A DNA stretch of 33,033 nucleotides from Phycisphaerales bacterium UBA7812 (GCA_002480345.1 DLBY01000120.1:1-33033); one strand, 5' to 3'; counted from the first letter of the stretch, positions 15,359 through 23,231 are shown. The notes: generated by a model not told the origin, from the sequence alone. Numbers and translations: made by a program.

Positions 15359-16621
15359 TCAGGGCCTGATCCGCATCTCCATCCGGATCGTCACCCGCGC
15401 ATCGGGTCCCCGATCGCGGAGCGCCTCGATTTCCTTTCCCTTCGCCGTCCAGTTGTACACGCAGAGGAGGATCACACGGTCTGCTTCCGGATTCCCGGTA
15501 TTCCGGACGAGCGTTCGCTTCCCAACCTTGACCCGCTCGAAATCGGCGAAGCGGACGAAGCCTTCTGGTCCGAAGTCGATCACAACAGTCGCGTTGAACT
15601 CGCGTCGGAAGACCGCGAGCGTGTCGGGGAACCGCGGGTGTCGTGTCCGGATCTCGATCCCCTCACCCGCTGCGGGTCTCCCCCAGTTGGTGATCCGTAG
15701 ATCGATCGTCTTGCTGGTGGGTGTCGACTCGCGATCCGAGAGTTCCCCCGGTCTCGACGAAGCACCGGGGTCGGGTTGAGACGCCGGATCCGAATCCCCT
15801 TGTGTTTCACCGGGCTCGTTCGCTTCGGGGGCGTCGGCGGGCTCCTGGGATTCGGACTGAGAACTCGCCTCGGGCTCTTCCCGAGACTCCGTCGACGCTG
15901 AATCCTGGGCGGACTCGCTGTCGTTCGTTTCTTCCGGCGAGCCCTGCTGGCGATCTCGGGGCTCGTCACCTGTCGGCGAATCGGTGTCCGTTCGCTCCGA
16001 CGATGAGGCCTGACCCTCGTTCGCCTCAAGGACAGTGGAATCCTCCCCGGCCTGCGGAGACTCCTCGCCAATCTCTTGCGGAGAGTTCGGGGGATCCGAC
16101 TCGGCCCCCATCGCTTCAGCGGAAGGTGTCAAGCCCGACCCCGCCTTTGTCGCAGGAACAGACTCGGCCTCTGCTTCGGCGGCGTCTTCGGAGGGTTCGG
16201 CGGCCGTCGAAGTCGAGGCAGAGCTCTTGGACGCCGGGGAAGGGGGAACGCTCGTGCTCGTCGCACCGGGCACGCCGCCCGGCGGGGTCGGGGCACCGAG
16301 CGGGGCGATCCGCAGCGCCGCCTGATCCAACTCCGACTCTGTTGCCCGGTGCGGTGTCGGTTCAGCGAACCCGAGCCAGGTGATCGTCGCCCGCGTCGAG
16401 GACTCGATGCCGAGTCGGGTCGCTCGCTCATCGCGTGGCTCCGAGTTCTTTGCTGCTTGTTCGGAGATTCCCGACGGTACTTCCCCGGCGGACCACCCCT
16501 GAGCCGCGAATCCCGTCGCGGCGAGATGAAGCGCCATGCTCGCGAGCAGGCACAACGCGACGCCGCGGCGACGGAGCCCCTCGCGGGTCGTCGGGACCTG
16601 ATTCACGCTCCGGCGGGTCAT
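15359..16621 (-). CDS. TonB-like energy-transducer protein with long acidic linker
   Basis: About 420 residues from ATG 16621, eight bases after the exbD stop; an ATG at 16648 that overlaps exbD is an alternative. A basic N-terminus (TTREGLRRRG) leads into one membrane helix (VALCLLASMALHLAATGFAA, about 20-39). A long low-complexity linker (about 115-300) is rich in Ser, Glu, Asp, Pro and Ala rather than the usual Pro/Lys. The C-terminal 115 residues form a compact alpha/beta domain (FNATVVIDFGPEGFVRFADF, RVILLCVYNWTAKGKEIEAL, ARVTIRMEMRI). The order strand, strand, helix with W-T-A-x-G-K, then a last strand resembles the TonB C-terminal domain. Adjacent ExbD supports this. Sequence similarity to classical TonB is weak, so the call rests on architecture and context. 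Confidence 0.6.
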   Translation of the reverse strand: MTRRSVNQVPTTREGLRRRGVALCLLASMALHLAATGFAAQGWSAGEVPSGISEQAAKNSEPRDERATRLGIESSTRATITWLGFAEPTPHRATESELDQAALRIAPLGAPTPPGGVPGATSTSVPPSPASKSSASTSTAAEPSEDAAEAEAESVPATKAGSGLTPSAEAMGAESDPPNSPQEIGEESPQAGEDSTVLEANEGQASSSERTDTDSPTGDEPRDRQQGSPEETNDSESAQDSASTESREEPEASSQSESQEPADAPEANEPGETQGDSDPASQPDPGASSRPGELSDRESTPTSKTIDLRITNWGRPAAGEGIEIRTRHPRFPDTLAVFRREFNATVVIDFGPEGFVRFADFERVKVGKRTLVRNTGNPEADRVILLCVYNWTAKGKEIEALRDRGPDARVTIRMEMRIRP

Positions 16622-16628
16622 ACTCTGA

Positions 16629-17099
16629 TTATTCGTCTCGACCGGCATCTGTGTTCGGGCCGACCTCGGGATCCACGCCCGGATCTCGGTCTGACGGTGA
16701 TGCGGGGCTGCCCAGCACGCTGAACTCGGTGACGCCTGCCGCAACCAGCGCATCGGCGAGTTCGATGAGAGCGCCGGCCGGTGCGCGGGCGTCGGCGCTG
16801 ATGATCACGGGCACACCCTCCGAGCCGGCGCTCGCCTCTGCCAACGCTTCGCCCAAGGTTGAGAGGTTGACCGCCTCGCCCTCGACGGCGATCGCACCAT
16901 CTTCGCTCAGCGTGACGCGCACCGATTCATCGCGTTCCGCGGGCCTGCCGGCCCGGAGTTCGGGCAGCGAAAGATCCAGCGCGTCGGCACGGACCATCAG
17001 CACAAGGGCGAACACAAAGAACACAAGCAGAAGAAACACCACATCAATCAGCGGTGTGAGTTCGAGCCGAATCTCGTGATAGCGCCGGCGCAGTTTCAT
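16629..17099 (-). CDS. exbD: ExbD/TolR-family biopolymer transport protein
   Basis: 156 residues from ATG 17099, with AAGGGAG upstream; the ATG overlaps the glycosyltransferase stop as ATGA. The family signature is clear: a basic N-terminus, then LTPLIDVVFLLLVFFVFALV (about 14-33), with Asp19 in the position of the proton-carrying aspartate of the single membrane helix. The periplasmic domain (about 45-140) shows SVRVTLSEDGAIAVEGEAV, VPVIISADARAPAGALIELADALVAAGVTEFSVL, as in ExbD/TolR. The tail is acidic (DRDPGVDPEVGPNTDAGRDE). ExbD needs ExbB to form a proton channel, yet no exbB is in the window. Partners are the TonB-like gene downstream and the glycosyltransferase upstream. Confidence 0.93.
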   Translation of the reverse strand: MKLRRRYHEIRLELTPLIDVVFLLLVFFVFALVLMVRADALDLSLPELRAGRPAERDESVRVTLSEDGAIAVEGEAVNLSTLGEALAEASAGSEGVPVIISADARAPAGALIELADALVAAGVTEFSVLGSPASPSDRDPGVDPEVGPNTDAGRDE

Positions 17100-18403
17100 C
17101 CCGGCTCCCTTCCCGAGACGGACATGACTCCCGACTTCGAACGATCCTCGCGGAGGTAGGAACGCCCACCCCAGTTGGTCGGTCGTCCGCTCACGAGGTG
17201 GTTCGCCGCGCGAAAGAGAATGCCGCTGACGAGCCAGAACGCGATCGGGGAGAGGGGCGCCACAACGACCGGCTCGCGGGCGATCCGCAGGATCCGCGCG
17301 GATGCGAGCAGATACGCGCCGATGCTCACCGTCATGAGCGTGTAGGCCGCGATACCGAGCGGGACGCTCGCGCCCCCGAGGTGGAAGGCCGCCGCCGCGA
17401 CACTCCCCGCGACCGCCGAGGCGATGGGGAACATCGACCCGAGGAGTCTCGCTCTCCACGCGGCGTTTCGGAGGCGCCGCGACCGGCGGTGGGCCGCCTC
17501 GGTGTAGATCCGGCGCCAGCCCCTTTTGAAATCGCCCCAGGTCTCGTACATCCTGCAACGGACGATTCCCCCGCTGAGCAGCGCGCCGGCGCGCCCTCCC
17601 CGCGACTTGACCGCTTTCGCGAGTGCGAGATCTTCGAGCAGCTCTTCGCGCACGGCCGCGTGCCCGCCCATGTCTCGATAGAAGCCCGCTCGGAAGAGCA
17701 TGAACTGACCGTTCGCGAAAGGACGCTGCCGATCGTCGGTGCGGTTCGCCCTGAGCAGCGGATACTGGCGCATCAACTCGAAACCCGCGACAGGCTGCAC
17801 AAGTGATTCGTACCACGCTTCCGCCGGGTACTCGTTCAGGAAGCTCAGCAGATCGAGATTCCTCTCCTCCGCGAGCGCGACCGTTGCGCGCAGGCACGAC
17901 GGATGGAGCAGGCAATCCGCGTCGGTGAAGAGAAAGTACTCCGCCTCCGAGGCGTAAGAGGACCGGTCGATGCCGACGCGCACCGCGTTGACCTTCCCGG
18001 CCCAGCCCTCCTCGACCTCGTCGATCTCGACGATCTCGAAACGGTGATCCCCGTTGATCTCCGCGCGAGCGACAGACGCCGTCGCGTCCGTGCAGCGATC
18101 GAGCGCCAGGACGACTCTGAATCGCTCATGGTCCTGCTCCCGCAGCGACCGGATCAGGGGGGCGATACTCCCCGCCTCGTTGTGCGCCGGGACGACGACG
18201 AGCACCGCGCGATCCGCCGCCCGACGGGCCTCCGCCAGTTGCACGCCGTCCATCCCGGTCGGCAACCCGCGGAGCGTTTGCTCGATCCGCACGATGACCA
18301 CCGACCAATAGACGATCAGCGGCACTCCCCACGCGAACAGCAGCGCGGCACTCGCGATAAAGACGACCTCGGGGGCACTCATGAGCGAACAACCGTAGCG
18401 CAT
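17096..18403 (-). CDS. Membrane-anchored family 2 glycosyltransferase
   Basis: 435 residues. An N-terminal membrane helix (VVFIASAALLFAWGVPLIVYW, about 13-33) precedes the GT-A domain. This has VVVPAHNEAGS (69-79), the catalytic metal/sugar-nucleotide motif TDADC (160-164), FANGQFMLFRAGFYRDMGG and an EELLEDLALAKAVKSRGG acceptor-side motif (E-D in place of the usual acidic pair). The basic R-R-I-Y-T-E-A-A-H-R-R-S-R-R segment is the counterpart of Q/RXXRW. Two or three C-terminal helices follow (about 325-415). The layout resembles HpnB/CrtQ-like glycosyltransferases that act on lipid substrates; the true acceptor is unknown. Start ATG 18403 has TAGACA six bases upstream; ATG 18382 is an alternative. 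It is the first gene of the exbD operon and diverges from nnrE. Confidence 0.85.
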   Translation of the reverse strand: MRYGCSLMSAPEVVFIASAALLFAWGVPLIVYWSVVIVRIEQTLRGLPTGMDGVQLAEARRAADRAVLVVVPAHNEAGSIAPLIRSLREQDHERFRVVLALDRCTDATASVARAEINGDHRFEIVEIDEVEEGWAGKVNAVRVGIDRSSYASEAEYFLFTDADCLLHPSCLRATVALAEERNLDLLSFLNEYPAEAWYESLVQPVAGFELMRQYPLLRANRTDDRQRPFANGQFMLFRAGFYRDMGGHAAVREELLEDLALAKAVKSRGGRAGALLSGGIVRCRMYETWGDFKRGWRRIYTEAAHRRSRRLRNAAWRARLLGSMFPIASAVAGSVAAAAFHLGGASVPLGIAAYTLMTVSIGAYLLASARILRIAREPVVVAPLSPIAFWLVSGILFRAANHLVSGRPTNWGGRSYLREDRSKSGVMSVSGREPG

Positions 18404-18466
18404 CCAGCCTGTCTAACACATCCCCCCTTTGACGGTCATTCGCGTTCCGGCGCCCTCACGCTCGGG

Positions 18467-18472
18467 TACGCT
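18467..18472 (+). promoter_or_regulatory. -10-like element of nnrE
   Basis: TACGCT ends six bases before the ATG at 18479, in the 75-base gap between divergent genes. No Shine-Dalgarno site lies between. The hexamer is identical to the one before mutS. Confidence 0.4.
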
Positions 18473-18478
18473 CCTTTC

Positions 18479-19408
18479 ATGGTCAGGCCCGTCCCCCCCG
18501 ATGCATTCTCAGCGCCAACCTGGGCGGTCCGCGCGTCCGGCCTCGTTTCCATGATGCCCGAACCGCGGGTGCTCACCCGGCATGAACTCCGGGCACTCGA
18601 CCGGGCCGCGACGGACGAACTCGGCATCCCCTCCGCTGTGCTGATGGAGAACGCCGCGATTCATGCCTCGTCGGTCATCGCGACTGTCGCGGAGATCCCC
18701 GCGGATCGCCGGGTCCTGATCGTCGCGGGCGCGGGGAACAACGGGGGAGATGGGCTCGCGCTCGCGCGGCAGTTGGTGACCCTCGGGTTCGCTGTCGAGG
18801 TCCTGGTGGTCGGTTGTGCCGATCGCCTCGCGCCGGATACCGCGATGAACCTCGGGTCCATTCGGGATTCTGTTTCGGTCGGGTTCATCACCCCCGATGC
18901 CCCCGCCCACGACGCGGCGGCAACGGCGCAGGCGACCATTCGAAGGCTCGCCCCGGGGATCATCGTGGACGCGATCTTCGGCACCGGTCTGTCCCGAGCG
19001 ATCCAAGGTGCGGCGGCCGGTCTCGTGTCCGCGATTCACGGGGCTTCGAAACAGGAGCCGGGCGGCGCCCCCGGTCCCCGGGTCATCGCTCTCGACATCC
19101 CGTCGGGACTCGATGCGGACACTGGATCGGCTCTGACCCCCTGCGTTCGAGCGGACCTTACGATCACTTTCGCCGCGTGCAAAGCGGGGTTCGGGGCAGT
19201 CGAGGCCCAGGCTCAACTCGGGACGATCGCGATCGTGCCGATCGGGACACCCCCGGGGCTGACTGCACGGTTCGGCGTCCCCCTTGAACTCACTCCCGAC
19301 GGGCGCTGGCGCCACGCGGATCCGAGGGGTTCCGAAGCACCCCGTCGCCCGCTCGCGGCGGGGCGAACCGCGTCCAACAGAGAGGGTGATAAACTACCCG
19401 AGGAGTGA
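18479..19408 (+). CDS. nnrE: NAD(P)H-hydrate epimerase (YjeF N-terminal family)
   Basis: Repairs the R form of hydrated NAD(P)H by epimerisation so that the S-specific dehydratase can restore the cofactor. Start ATG 18479 is supported by TACGCT six bases before it and gives 309 residues; ATG 18554 (MPEPRVLT) matches the usual family N-terminus and is a real alternative. Family motifs are LTRHELRALDRAATDELGIP with LMENAA (about 32-60), the nucleotide-binding loop GAGNNGGDGLALAR (84-97), IVDAIFGTGL (162-171) and the catalytic-Asp segment LDIPSGLDADTG (205-216). Only the epimerase domain is present; the ADP-dependent dehydratase domain often fused to it is missing and must be encoded elsewhere. 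The C-terminal 45 residues are low-complexity and Arg/Pro-rich. It is followed after 46 bases by the bifunctional-nuclease gene. Confidence 0.92.
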   Translation: MVRPVPPDAFSAPTWAVRASGLVSMMPEPRVLTRHELRALDRAATDELGIPSAVLMENAAIHASSVIATVAEIPADRRVLIVAGAGNNGGDGLALARQLVTLGFAVEVLVVGCADRLAPDTAMNLGSIRDSVSVGFITPDAPAHDAAATAQATIRRLAPGIIVDAIFGTGLSRAIQGAAAGLVSAIHGASKQEPGGAPGPRVIALDIPSGLDADTGSALTPCVRADLTITFAACKAGFGAVEAQAQLGTIAIVPIGTPPGLTARFGVPLELTPDGRWRHADPRGSEAPRRPLAAGRTASNREGDKLPEE

Positions 19409-19454
19409 CCAGAAACCCGCACCCGCAAGCGGTCGGAGCAACGGAGCGTGTCGC

Positions 19455-19877
19455 ATGGACATCCGCATGGAACTCTCACGCATCCTGATCCGCGAGGTGA
19501 TCGATCACCAGATCATCGAATTGCGGGAATCCGAACCGGCTCCGGGCGAGGAGCCCCGGACCTTTCCGATCGTGATCGGCCTCCCTGAGGCGCAAGCGAT
19601 CGAGCGGCGTTTGAAGGGCATCGAGATCCGTCGCCCGCAGACGCACGACTTGCTGGCGAATCTCCTCGACGCCCTGGGTGCCGACCTGGAGTCGATCTCG
19701 ATCCACGACCTGAGCGAACACACCTTCTTCGCGATGCTCCGCATCGTCAAGGAAAACGGCGATGTTGTCGAGGTCGATTCGCGTCCCAGCGACGCGATCG
19801 CGATCGGGATCGCCAACGAGGTCCCGATCTATGTCGCCGAGCATGTGCTCGAAGCGGCTTCTCAGGATCCCACCTGA
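19455..19877 (+). CDS. Bifunctional nuclease family protein (DUF151)
   Basis: 140 residues from ATG 19455; GGAGCG lies seven bases upstream. It belongs to the BFN/DUF151 family, whose plant members have been reported to cleave RNA and DNA and whose bacterial members are otherwise poorly characterised. Visible family features are MELSRILIREVIDHQIIELRE, FPIVIGLPEAQAIERRLKG (about 36-54), RPQTHDLLANLLDALGADL (about 58-76) and VVEVDSRPSDAIAIGIANEVPIYV (about 106-129). The motif S-R-P-S-D-A-I-A-x-A/G is the family hallmark. It starts 46 bases after nnrE and is probably co-transcribed, although TAAACT inside the nnrE 3' end could serve as a -10. It converges on the MshEN-domain gene with only 13 bases between stops. 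Confidence 0.88.
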   Translation: MDIRMELSRILIREVIDHQIIELRESEPAPGEEPRTFPIVIGLPEAQAIERRLKGIEIRRPQTHDLLANLLDALGADLESISIHDLSEHTFFAMLRIVKENGDVVEVDSRPSDAIAIGIANEVPIYVAEHVLEAASQDPT

Positions 19878-19890
19878 CCCGGCCCCGGGA

Positions 19891-20373
19891 TCAGCCATCC
19901 ATGACGAGTCGGAGCGAACGCATCGCGTCGGTCGTCAATCCCGCCATCGGATAGTGCTGCTCGATCGCCCGGGAAAGGTCCTGCTCATCGCAGATCGCGA
20001 AGCGGCACTGGAAGGGCACACGCCACCCCGCGAAACGGAGCGCCCTGGCGAGATGCTCCTCGGTCGTCGCGAGCACCAGTTCGTCCTGCTCGATGCGGAG
20101 CGGGAGCACCGCAAACTGCCAGGCCTGTCTCGGCTCAAGGACCCGCAGCGCATCAACAGATGGCGTCTCGGTGTCCAGATCGATCCGCTCGGCGTATCCC
20201 GCGTACTGCGCTGCCCATGCACGCTCAACCGCCCTCGGGTCAACCCCGAACATCTCCTCCGCGAGCAGCCCGAACGGCCGCCCCGTGACGCGCTGCTGGC
20301 GGAGGACCTCCGCGCGCTGCTCGTCATCGATGACGCCCCGCTGAACGAGCAAGTCTCCGAGTCGCATCGGCAT
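19891..20373 (-). CDS. Stand-alone MshEN (type II secretion ATPase N-terminal) domain protein, candidate c-di-GMP receptor
   Basis: Start ATG 20373 has GGAGG nine bases before it; the frame is open further upstream but without support. The 160 residues begin with two consecutive 24-residue motifs separated by five residues, the exact layout of the c-di-GMP-binding MshEN domain. Motif I (residues 4-27) begins RLGDLLVQRGVI and ends VLRQQ, matching the consensus except for Arg in place of a hydrophobic residue at motif position 17. Motif II (33-56) begins PFGLLAEEMFGV and ends WAAQ and is more degenerate. The rest (about 57-160) has the small alpha/beta subdomain of GspE N-termini (QAWQFAVLPLRIEQDELVLATTEEH). 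No ATPase domain follows. It probably acts as a small regulatory effector; the partner is unknown. Confidence 0.78.
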   Translation of the reverse strand: MPMRLGDLLVQRGVIDDEQRAEVLRQQRVTGRPFGLLAEEMFGVDPRAVERAWAAQYAGYAERIDLDTETPSVDALRVLEPRQAWQFAVLPLRIEQDELVLATTEEHLARALRFAGWRVPFQCRFAICDEQDLSRAIEQHYPMAGLTTDAMRSLRLVMDG

Positions 20374-20487
20374 GTCGCCTACCTCCCCTTCGCCCGCACT
20401 CGCACCGGGGCCGTTCCCCGCGGGCGAATGCTGCATCGGTCGATTGCACCCCGGTTCGAGTGTGCCTGAAGAAGAGAACCAGCAACG

Positions 20488-20516
20488 GACCCGCGTTCAG
20501 TCCGTTCTCGCGGGTC
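20488..20516 (-). repeat. Inverted repeat between mnmE and the MshEN gene
   Basis: GACCCGCG (20488-20495) and CGCGGGTC (20509-20516) form an 8-bp perfect stem with a 13-base loop, in the 223-base gap between two minus-strand genes. On the minus strand the sequence after it is T/C-rich (GGTTCTCTTCTTC) but without a run of T, so it could be a weak mnmE terminator or a leader hairpin of the downstream gene. Nothing else was recognised in the gap. Confidence 0.4.
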
Positions 20517-20596
20517 GGTCGACCACGGGTCGGAAATCGCAGGCCCGTTCTGTGACATTCGCTTGACACCAGCGAGCGGCGGACGCGTCGGGCCGC

Positions 20597-21940
20597 TCAT
20601 TTCCCGACGCAGAACGACGCGAAGACCCGTCCGAGAACCTCGTCGGGCGTGATCGATCCCACGATCGAGCCGAGTTCATCCAACGCGAGCCTCAGCAGAG
20701 CGGCGACCGTCTCCGGCTCAGAGACCCCACTGTCTCCCTGCTCGAGTGATTCGAGCGCATCGCGGATCGCCCCCAGTGCGTTCGCGATCGCCCGACGGTG
20801 CCTGGGGATTGCAGCATCCCCCCCACTGCCGCGGGTCGCGAGATCCGCGATGGCGTGCCGCAGCGCTTCGAGATGCCAGCCGTCGAGTGCGCACACCGCG
20901 AGCCCGGGTGGCTCGCCCTCCGGAGAAACCGGGCCCGGGCCCCCGGAGAGGTCCGCCTTCGTGCGCACGCGGAGCACGGGGATGGCTCCACGATTCGGCA
21001 CCGCCTCAAAGCGCCCGGCTGGATCGCAGGCGATGAGCAGGTCTGCCGATCCGATCGCGTTGCGGGCTGCCGCCTGCGCGTGCGCATCGGTTGTCCCCGC
21101 CCCCGATCGCCGCGCCGCGGCGTCGAGACCGGGGAGGTCCACGAGGGTCACTTCATTCCCGTGGATCCCGAGCGATTCGACGATCGCGTCACGCGTGGTC
21201 CCGGCCGCATCCGCGACCACGGATCGCTCCCGTCCGATGAGCGCGTTGAAGAGCGTGGATTTGCCGGCGTTGGGCGGCCCAACGAGGACCGCTGTCGGAA
21301 CGCTGCTCGACGCTTCCCGGACGCCCTGTCCGTCGGAAGAAGCCCCGATCTCGCGAGACAGCCCCCGAAGTTCCTCGATCAGCCGACCGGGCTCGATCGC
21401 GACGACATCCTCCTGATCCGTGAAATCGATGCCCGCCTCGACGAGCGCGAGCAAGCCCGCGAGCCGATCCGCCCAGGCGGCGCAGCGGGCGCCGAACACA
21501 CCCGATCGAACCCGGTCCGCCGCGTCCAACTCTTCGTCCCGTTCCGCGGCGATCCGTGCCCCGATGCTCTCGGCCTCGTCCAGTGTCAGTTTGCCCGCGA
21601 GGAAGGCCCGCGCCGTGAACTCGCCCGGCTGCGCCTGCCGAGCGCCGCACGCGATCATCCGCTCGAGCACGCGGGACAGAACAAGCGGGTTCCCGACCGT
21701 CATCACCTCGGCGCCGTCCTCACCCGTGTAGCTCCGCGGAGCGTGGAAGACCGTCAGGCTCACGGGAAGTACAGCGCCGTCCTCGATGGGTAACCGAGCC
21801 CGGCGATGCGCACCGGACCCGAACGAATCTCCGAACGCGCGAGCCAGAACGCCGAGGGTTTCCGGCCCCGACAGTCGGACCACGCCGCGCGCCGACCCCG
21901 CTTGGGCGGAGGCGATCGCAGCGATGGTTCCATCGATCAC
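20597..21940 (-). CDS. mnmE: tRNA modification GTPase MnmE
   Basis: With MnmG it installs the (carboxymethyl)aminomethyl group on wobble U34 of certain tRNAs. Start is GTG 21940, whose last two bases lie in the TGA stop of the preceding gene (GTGA), with GGAG six bases upstream; the protein then begins MIDGTIAAIASAQAGSARG as the family does. 447 residues. The N-terminal tetrahydrofolate-binding domain includes GVVRLSGPETL and PGEFTARAFLAGKLTLDEAESI (105-126). The inserted G domain has G1 GPPNAGKS (221-228), G2 GTTRD (247-251), G3 DLPG (268-271) and a G4-like RTKAD (326-330). The essential C-terminal cysteine motif is CVGK (444-447). mnmG is not in the window. It is the last gene of the dUTPase operon. 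Confidence 0.97.
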   Translation of the reverse strand: MIDGTIAAIASAQAGSARGVVRLSGPETLGVLARAFGDSFGSGAHRRARLPIEDGAVLPVSLTVFHAPRSYTGEDGAEVMTVGNPLVLSRVLERMIACGARQAQPGEFTARAFLAGKLTLDEAESIGARIAAERDEELDAADRVRSGVFGARCAAWADRLAGLLALVEAGIDFTDQEDVVAIEPGRLIEELRGLSREIGASSDGQGVREASSSVPTAVLVGPPNAGKSTLFNALIGRERSVVADAAGTTRDAIVESLGIHGNEVTLVDLPGLDAAARRSGAGTTDAHAQAAARNAIGSADLLIACDPAGRFEAVPNRGAIPVLRVRTKADLSGGPGPVSPEGEPPGLAVCALDGWHLEALRHAIADLATRGSGGDAAIPRHRRAIANALGAIRDALESLEQGDSGVSEPETVAALLRLALDELGSIVGSITPDEVLGRVFASFCVGK

Positions 21941-22710
21941 GATTCGCTCCGGGCGTTGTAGCGCTGATCGAACAGCGCTTCGGCGAACGCCAACAGGTCG
22001 GCATCGAGCCTGTTCACCTCGGCGATCGCCGCACGGTCCGCGTCCGTGACCGGCGGGGTCTCGATCTGGGTCCGGGCGGCGTTCCGTACGGGCATCGATT
22101 CGGGAGGCCAATGCAACGCATCGCGAAAAAGCCCGAGCGTCTCGGTCATCCGGTGCTGGAGCCCGAACGCGCGACACCCGTGTTCGAGATTCCGTTTCGC
22201 ACGCTCAAGATCCGCCATACCCAGCGATCCGAACGGCTTTCCGAGCGTTTCGCGTCCGGCGAGGTAGCGAACCTGGTGGTTGTCGAAGGGCGGAAGATCC
22301 TGTGCGCCGAGGACCTCTCCGATCGTCGGGCGCTCCGCCACAAACCGAGCGTGGGCGAAGTGCGCCGACTCCGCGAAGATGTACCGATAGAGCGAGACCA
22401 CCCGGGCGACCGGTTCACGGAGCACCGTGATGACCGCGGGCTCCGCGCCGGTCCCTTCGAAGGCGTCCTGCAGACCGAAGGGCTCGTGCCCACCCAGCAC
22501 CGCGACCGAGGCCCTCGACGACGCAGGGAGCGTCCGGAAGCGTTCGAGCCGCCCGTCGCCCGGCGCGAACAGCAGCATCGGCCTGCCGCGATAGATCTGC
22601 GCGATGAGCTCTTTCAGGGCGGTCCCCGCGGCCTTGGGGATGTGCACGAAGACCAACGGAGCCGCGGGGGTCGTTGTTGGATCGTCGCCCTGTTTGCCGC
22701 GGTTCGCCAT
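21937..22710 (-). CDS. Sulfotransferase-family protein
   Basis: 257 residues from ATG 22710 (a TTG lies one codon earlier). The PAPS-binding 5'-phosphosulfate loop is clear: LVFVHIPKAAGTALKELI, about residues 19-36. The 3'-phosphate-binding region reads VITVLREPVARVVSLYRYIF (about 93-112), with the Arg and Ser typical of the family. The middle (APGDGRLERF, AVLGGHEPFGL) and C-terminus (LFRDALHWPPE, NRLDADLLAFAEALFDQRYN) fit the sulfotransferase-2/family-3 group that sulfates glycans or other extracytoplasmic acceptors. No signal peptide or membrane helix is visible; the N-terminus is basic and short. It lies between dut and mnmE, 14 bases after dut, and its stop overlaps the mnmE start. The acceptor is unknown. 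Confidence 0.85.
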   Translation of the reverse strand: MANRGKQGDDPTTTPAAPLVFVHIPKAAGTALKELIAQIYRGRPMLLFAPGDGRLERFRTLPASSRASVAVLGGHEPFGLQDAFEGTGAEPAVITVLREPVARVVSLYRYIFAESAHFAHARFVAERPTIGEVLGAQDLPPFDNHQVRYLAGRETLGKPFGSLGMADLERAKRNLEHGCRAFGLQHRMTETLGLFRDALHWPPESMPVRNAARTQIETPPVTDADRAAIAEVNRLDADLLAFAEALFDQRYNARSES

Positions 22711-22724
22711 CAATCGCCAACGCT

Positions 22725-23231
22725 TCAGTGGTGCCCGGTGCTCCCGAAGCCGCGTTCACCTCGTGCGGTTTCGTCGAGCGTGTCGGTTTCGACGACACGC
22801 GCGTGCGCGACGGGCGCGATCACGAGCTGGGCGATCCGCATGCCGTGCCGGATCTCGTAGGGTTCAACGCCCAGATTGATCAGCGCGATGAACAGCTCGC
22901 CCCGGTAGTCGGCGTCGATGGTCCCCGGCGCGTTCGGGACCGTGATCCCGTGATTGATCGAGAGTCCTGAGCGGGGACGGACCTGGCCCTCGAAGCCCGC
23001 GGGGATCGCCATCGCGAGACCTGTCGGCACCTTGAAGATCTCGTGCGGGTGGATGACGAACGCGTCTCCCGCGATCGGATCGCGCCCGAGACAAGCCGCG
23101 ATGTCGAGCCCGGCCGCGAGTTCGCTGTGGTACGCCGGCAGCGTTGCACGCGCATCGAGTCGGCGGACCGGCAACTCAACCGGGAGCCTGTGGTTCACGG
23201 GCTTGATCTCGAGACCCGGCGCCTCGGTCAT
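22725..23231 (-). CDS. dut: Deoxyuridine 5'-triphosphate nucleotidohydrolase (dUTPase)
   Basis: Cleaves dUTP to dUMP and pyrophosphate, keeping uracil out of DNA and feeding dTMP synthesis. The 168-residue trimeric-type protein has all five motifs: AGLDIAA (40-46), RPRSGLS (85-91), NAPGTIDADYRGE (100-112) with Asp106 as the catalytic residue, GMRIAQLVIAP (about 130-140) and the C-terminal Gly-rich arm RGERGFGSTG (157-166). Start ATG 23231 has GGAGGT six bases upstream and overlaps the stop of the preceding gene as TGATG. It is part of the minus-strand operon with the coiled-coil protein, sulfotransferase and mnmE. It is slightly longer than the E. coli enzyme, mainly at the N-terminus and between motifs 1 and 2. 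Confidence 0.97.
   Translation of the reverse strand: MTEAPGLEIKPVNHRLPVELPVRRLDARATLPAYHSELAAGLDIAACLGRDPIAGDAFVIHPHEIFKVPTGLAMAIPAGFEGQVRPRSGLSINHGITVPNAPGTIDADYRGELFIALINLGVEPYEIRHGMRIAQLVIAPVAHARVVETDTLDETARGERGFGSTGHH

Noticed and set aside
17903..18478. 192-codon N-terminal extension of nnrE
   Set aside because: It lies antisense to the glycosyltransferase gene; the epimerase domain starts only after ATG 18479.
21941..22177. Extension of MnmE beyond GTG 21940
   Set aside because: It overlaps the sulfotransferase gene in another frame and is Arg-rich; GTG 21940 gives the normal family N-terminus and a good ribosome site.
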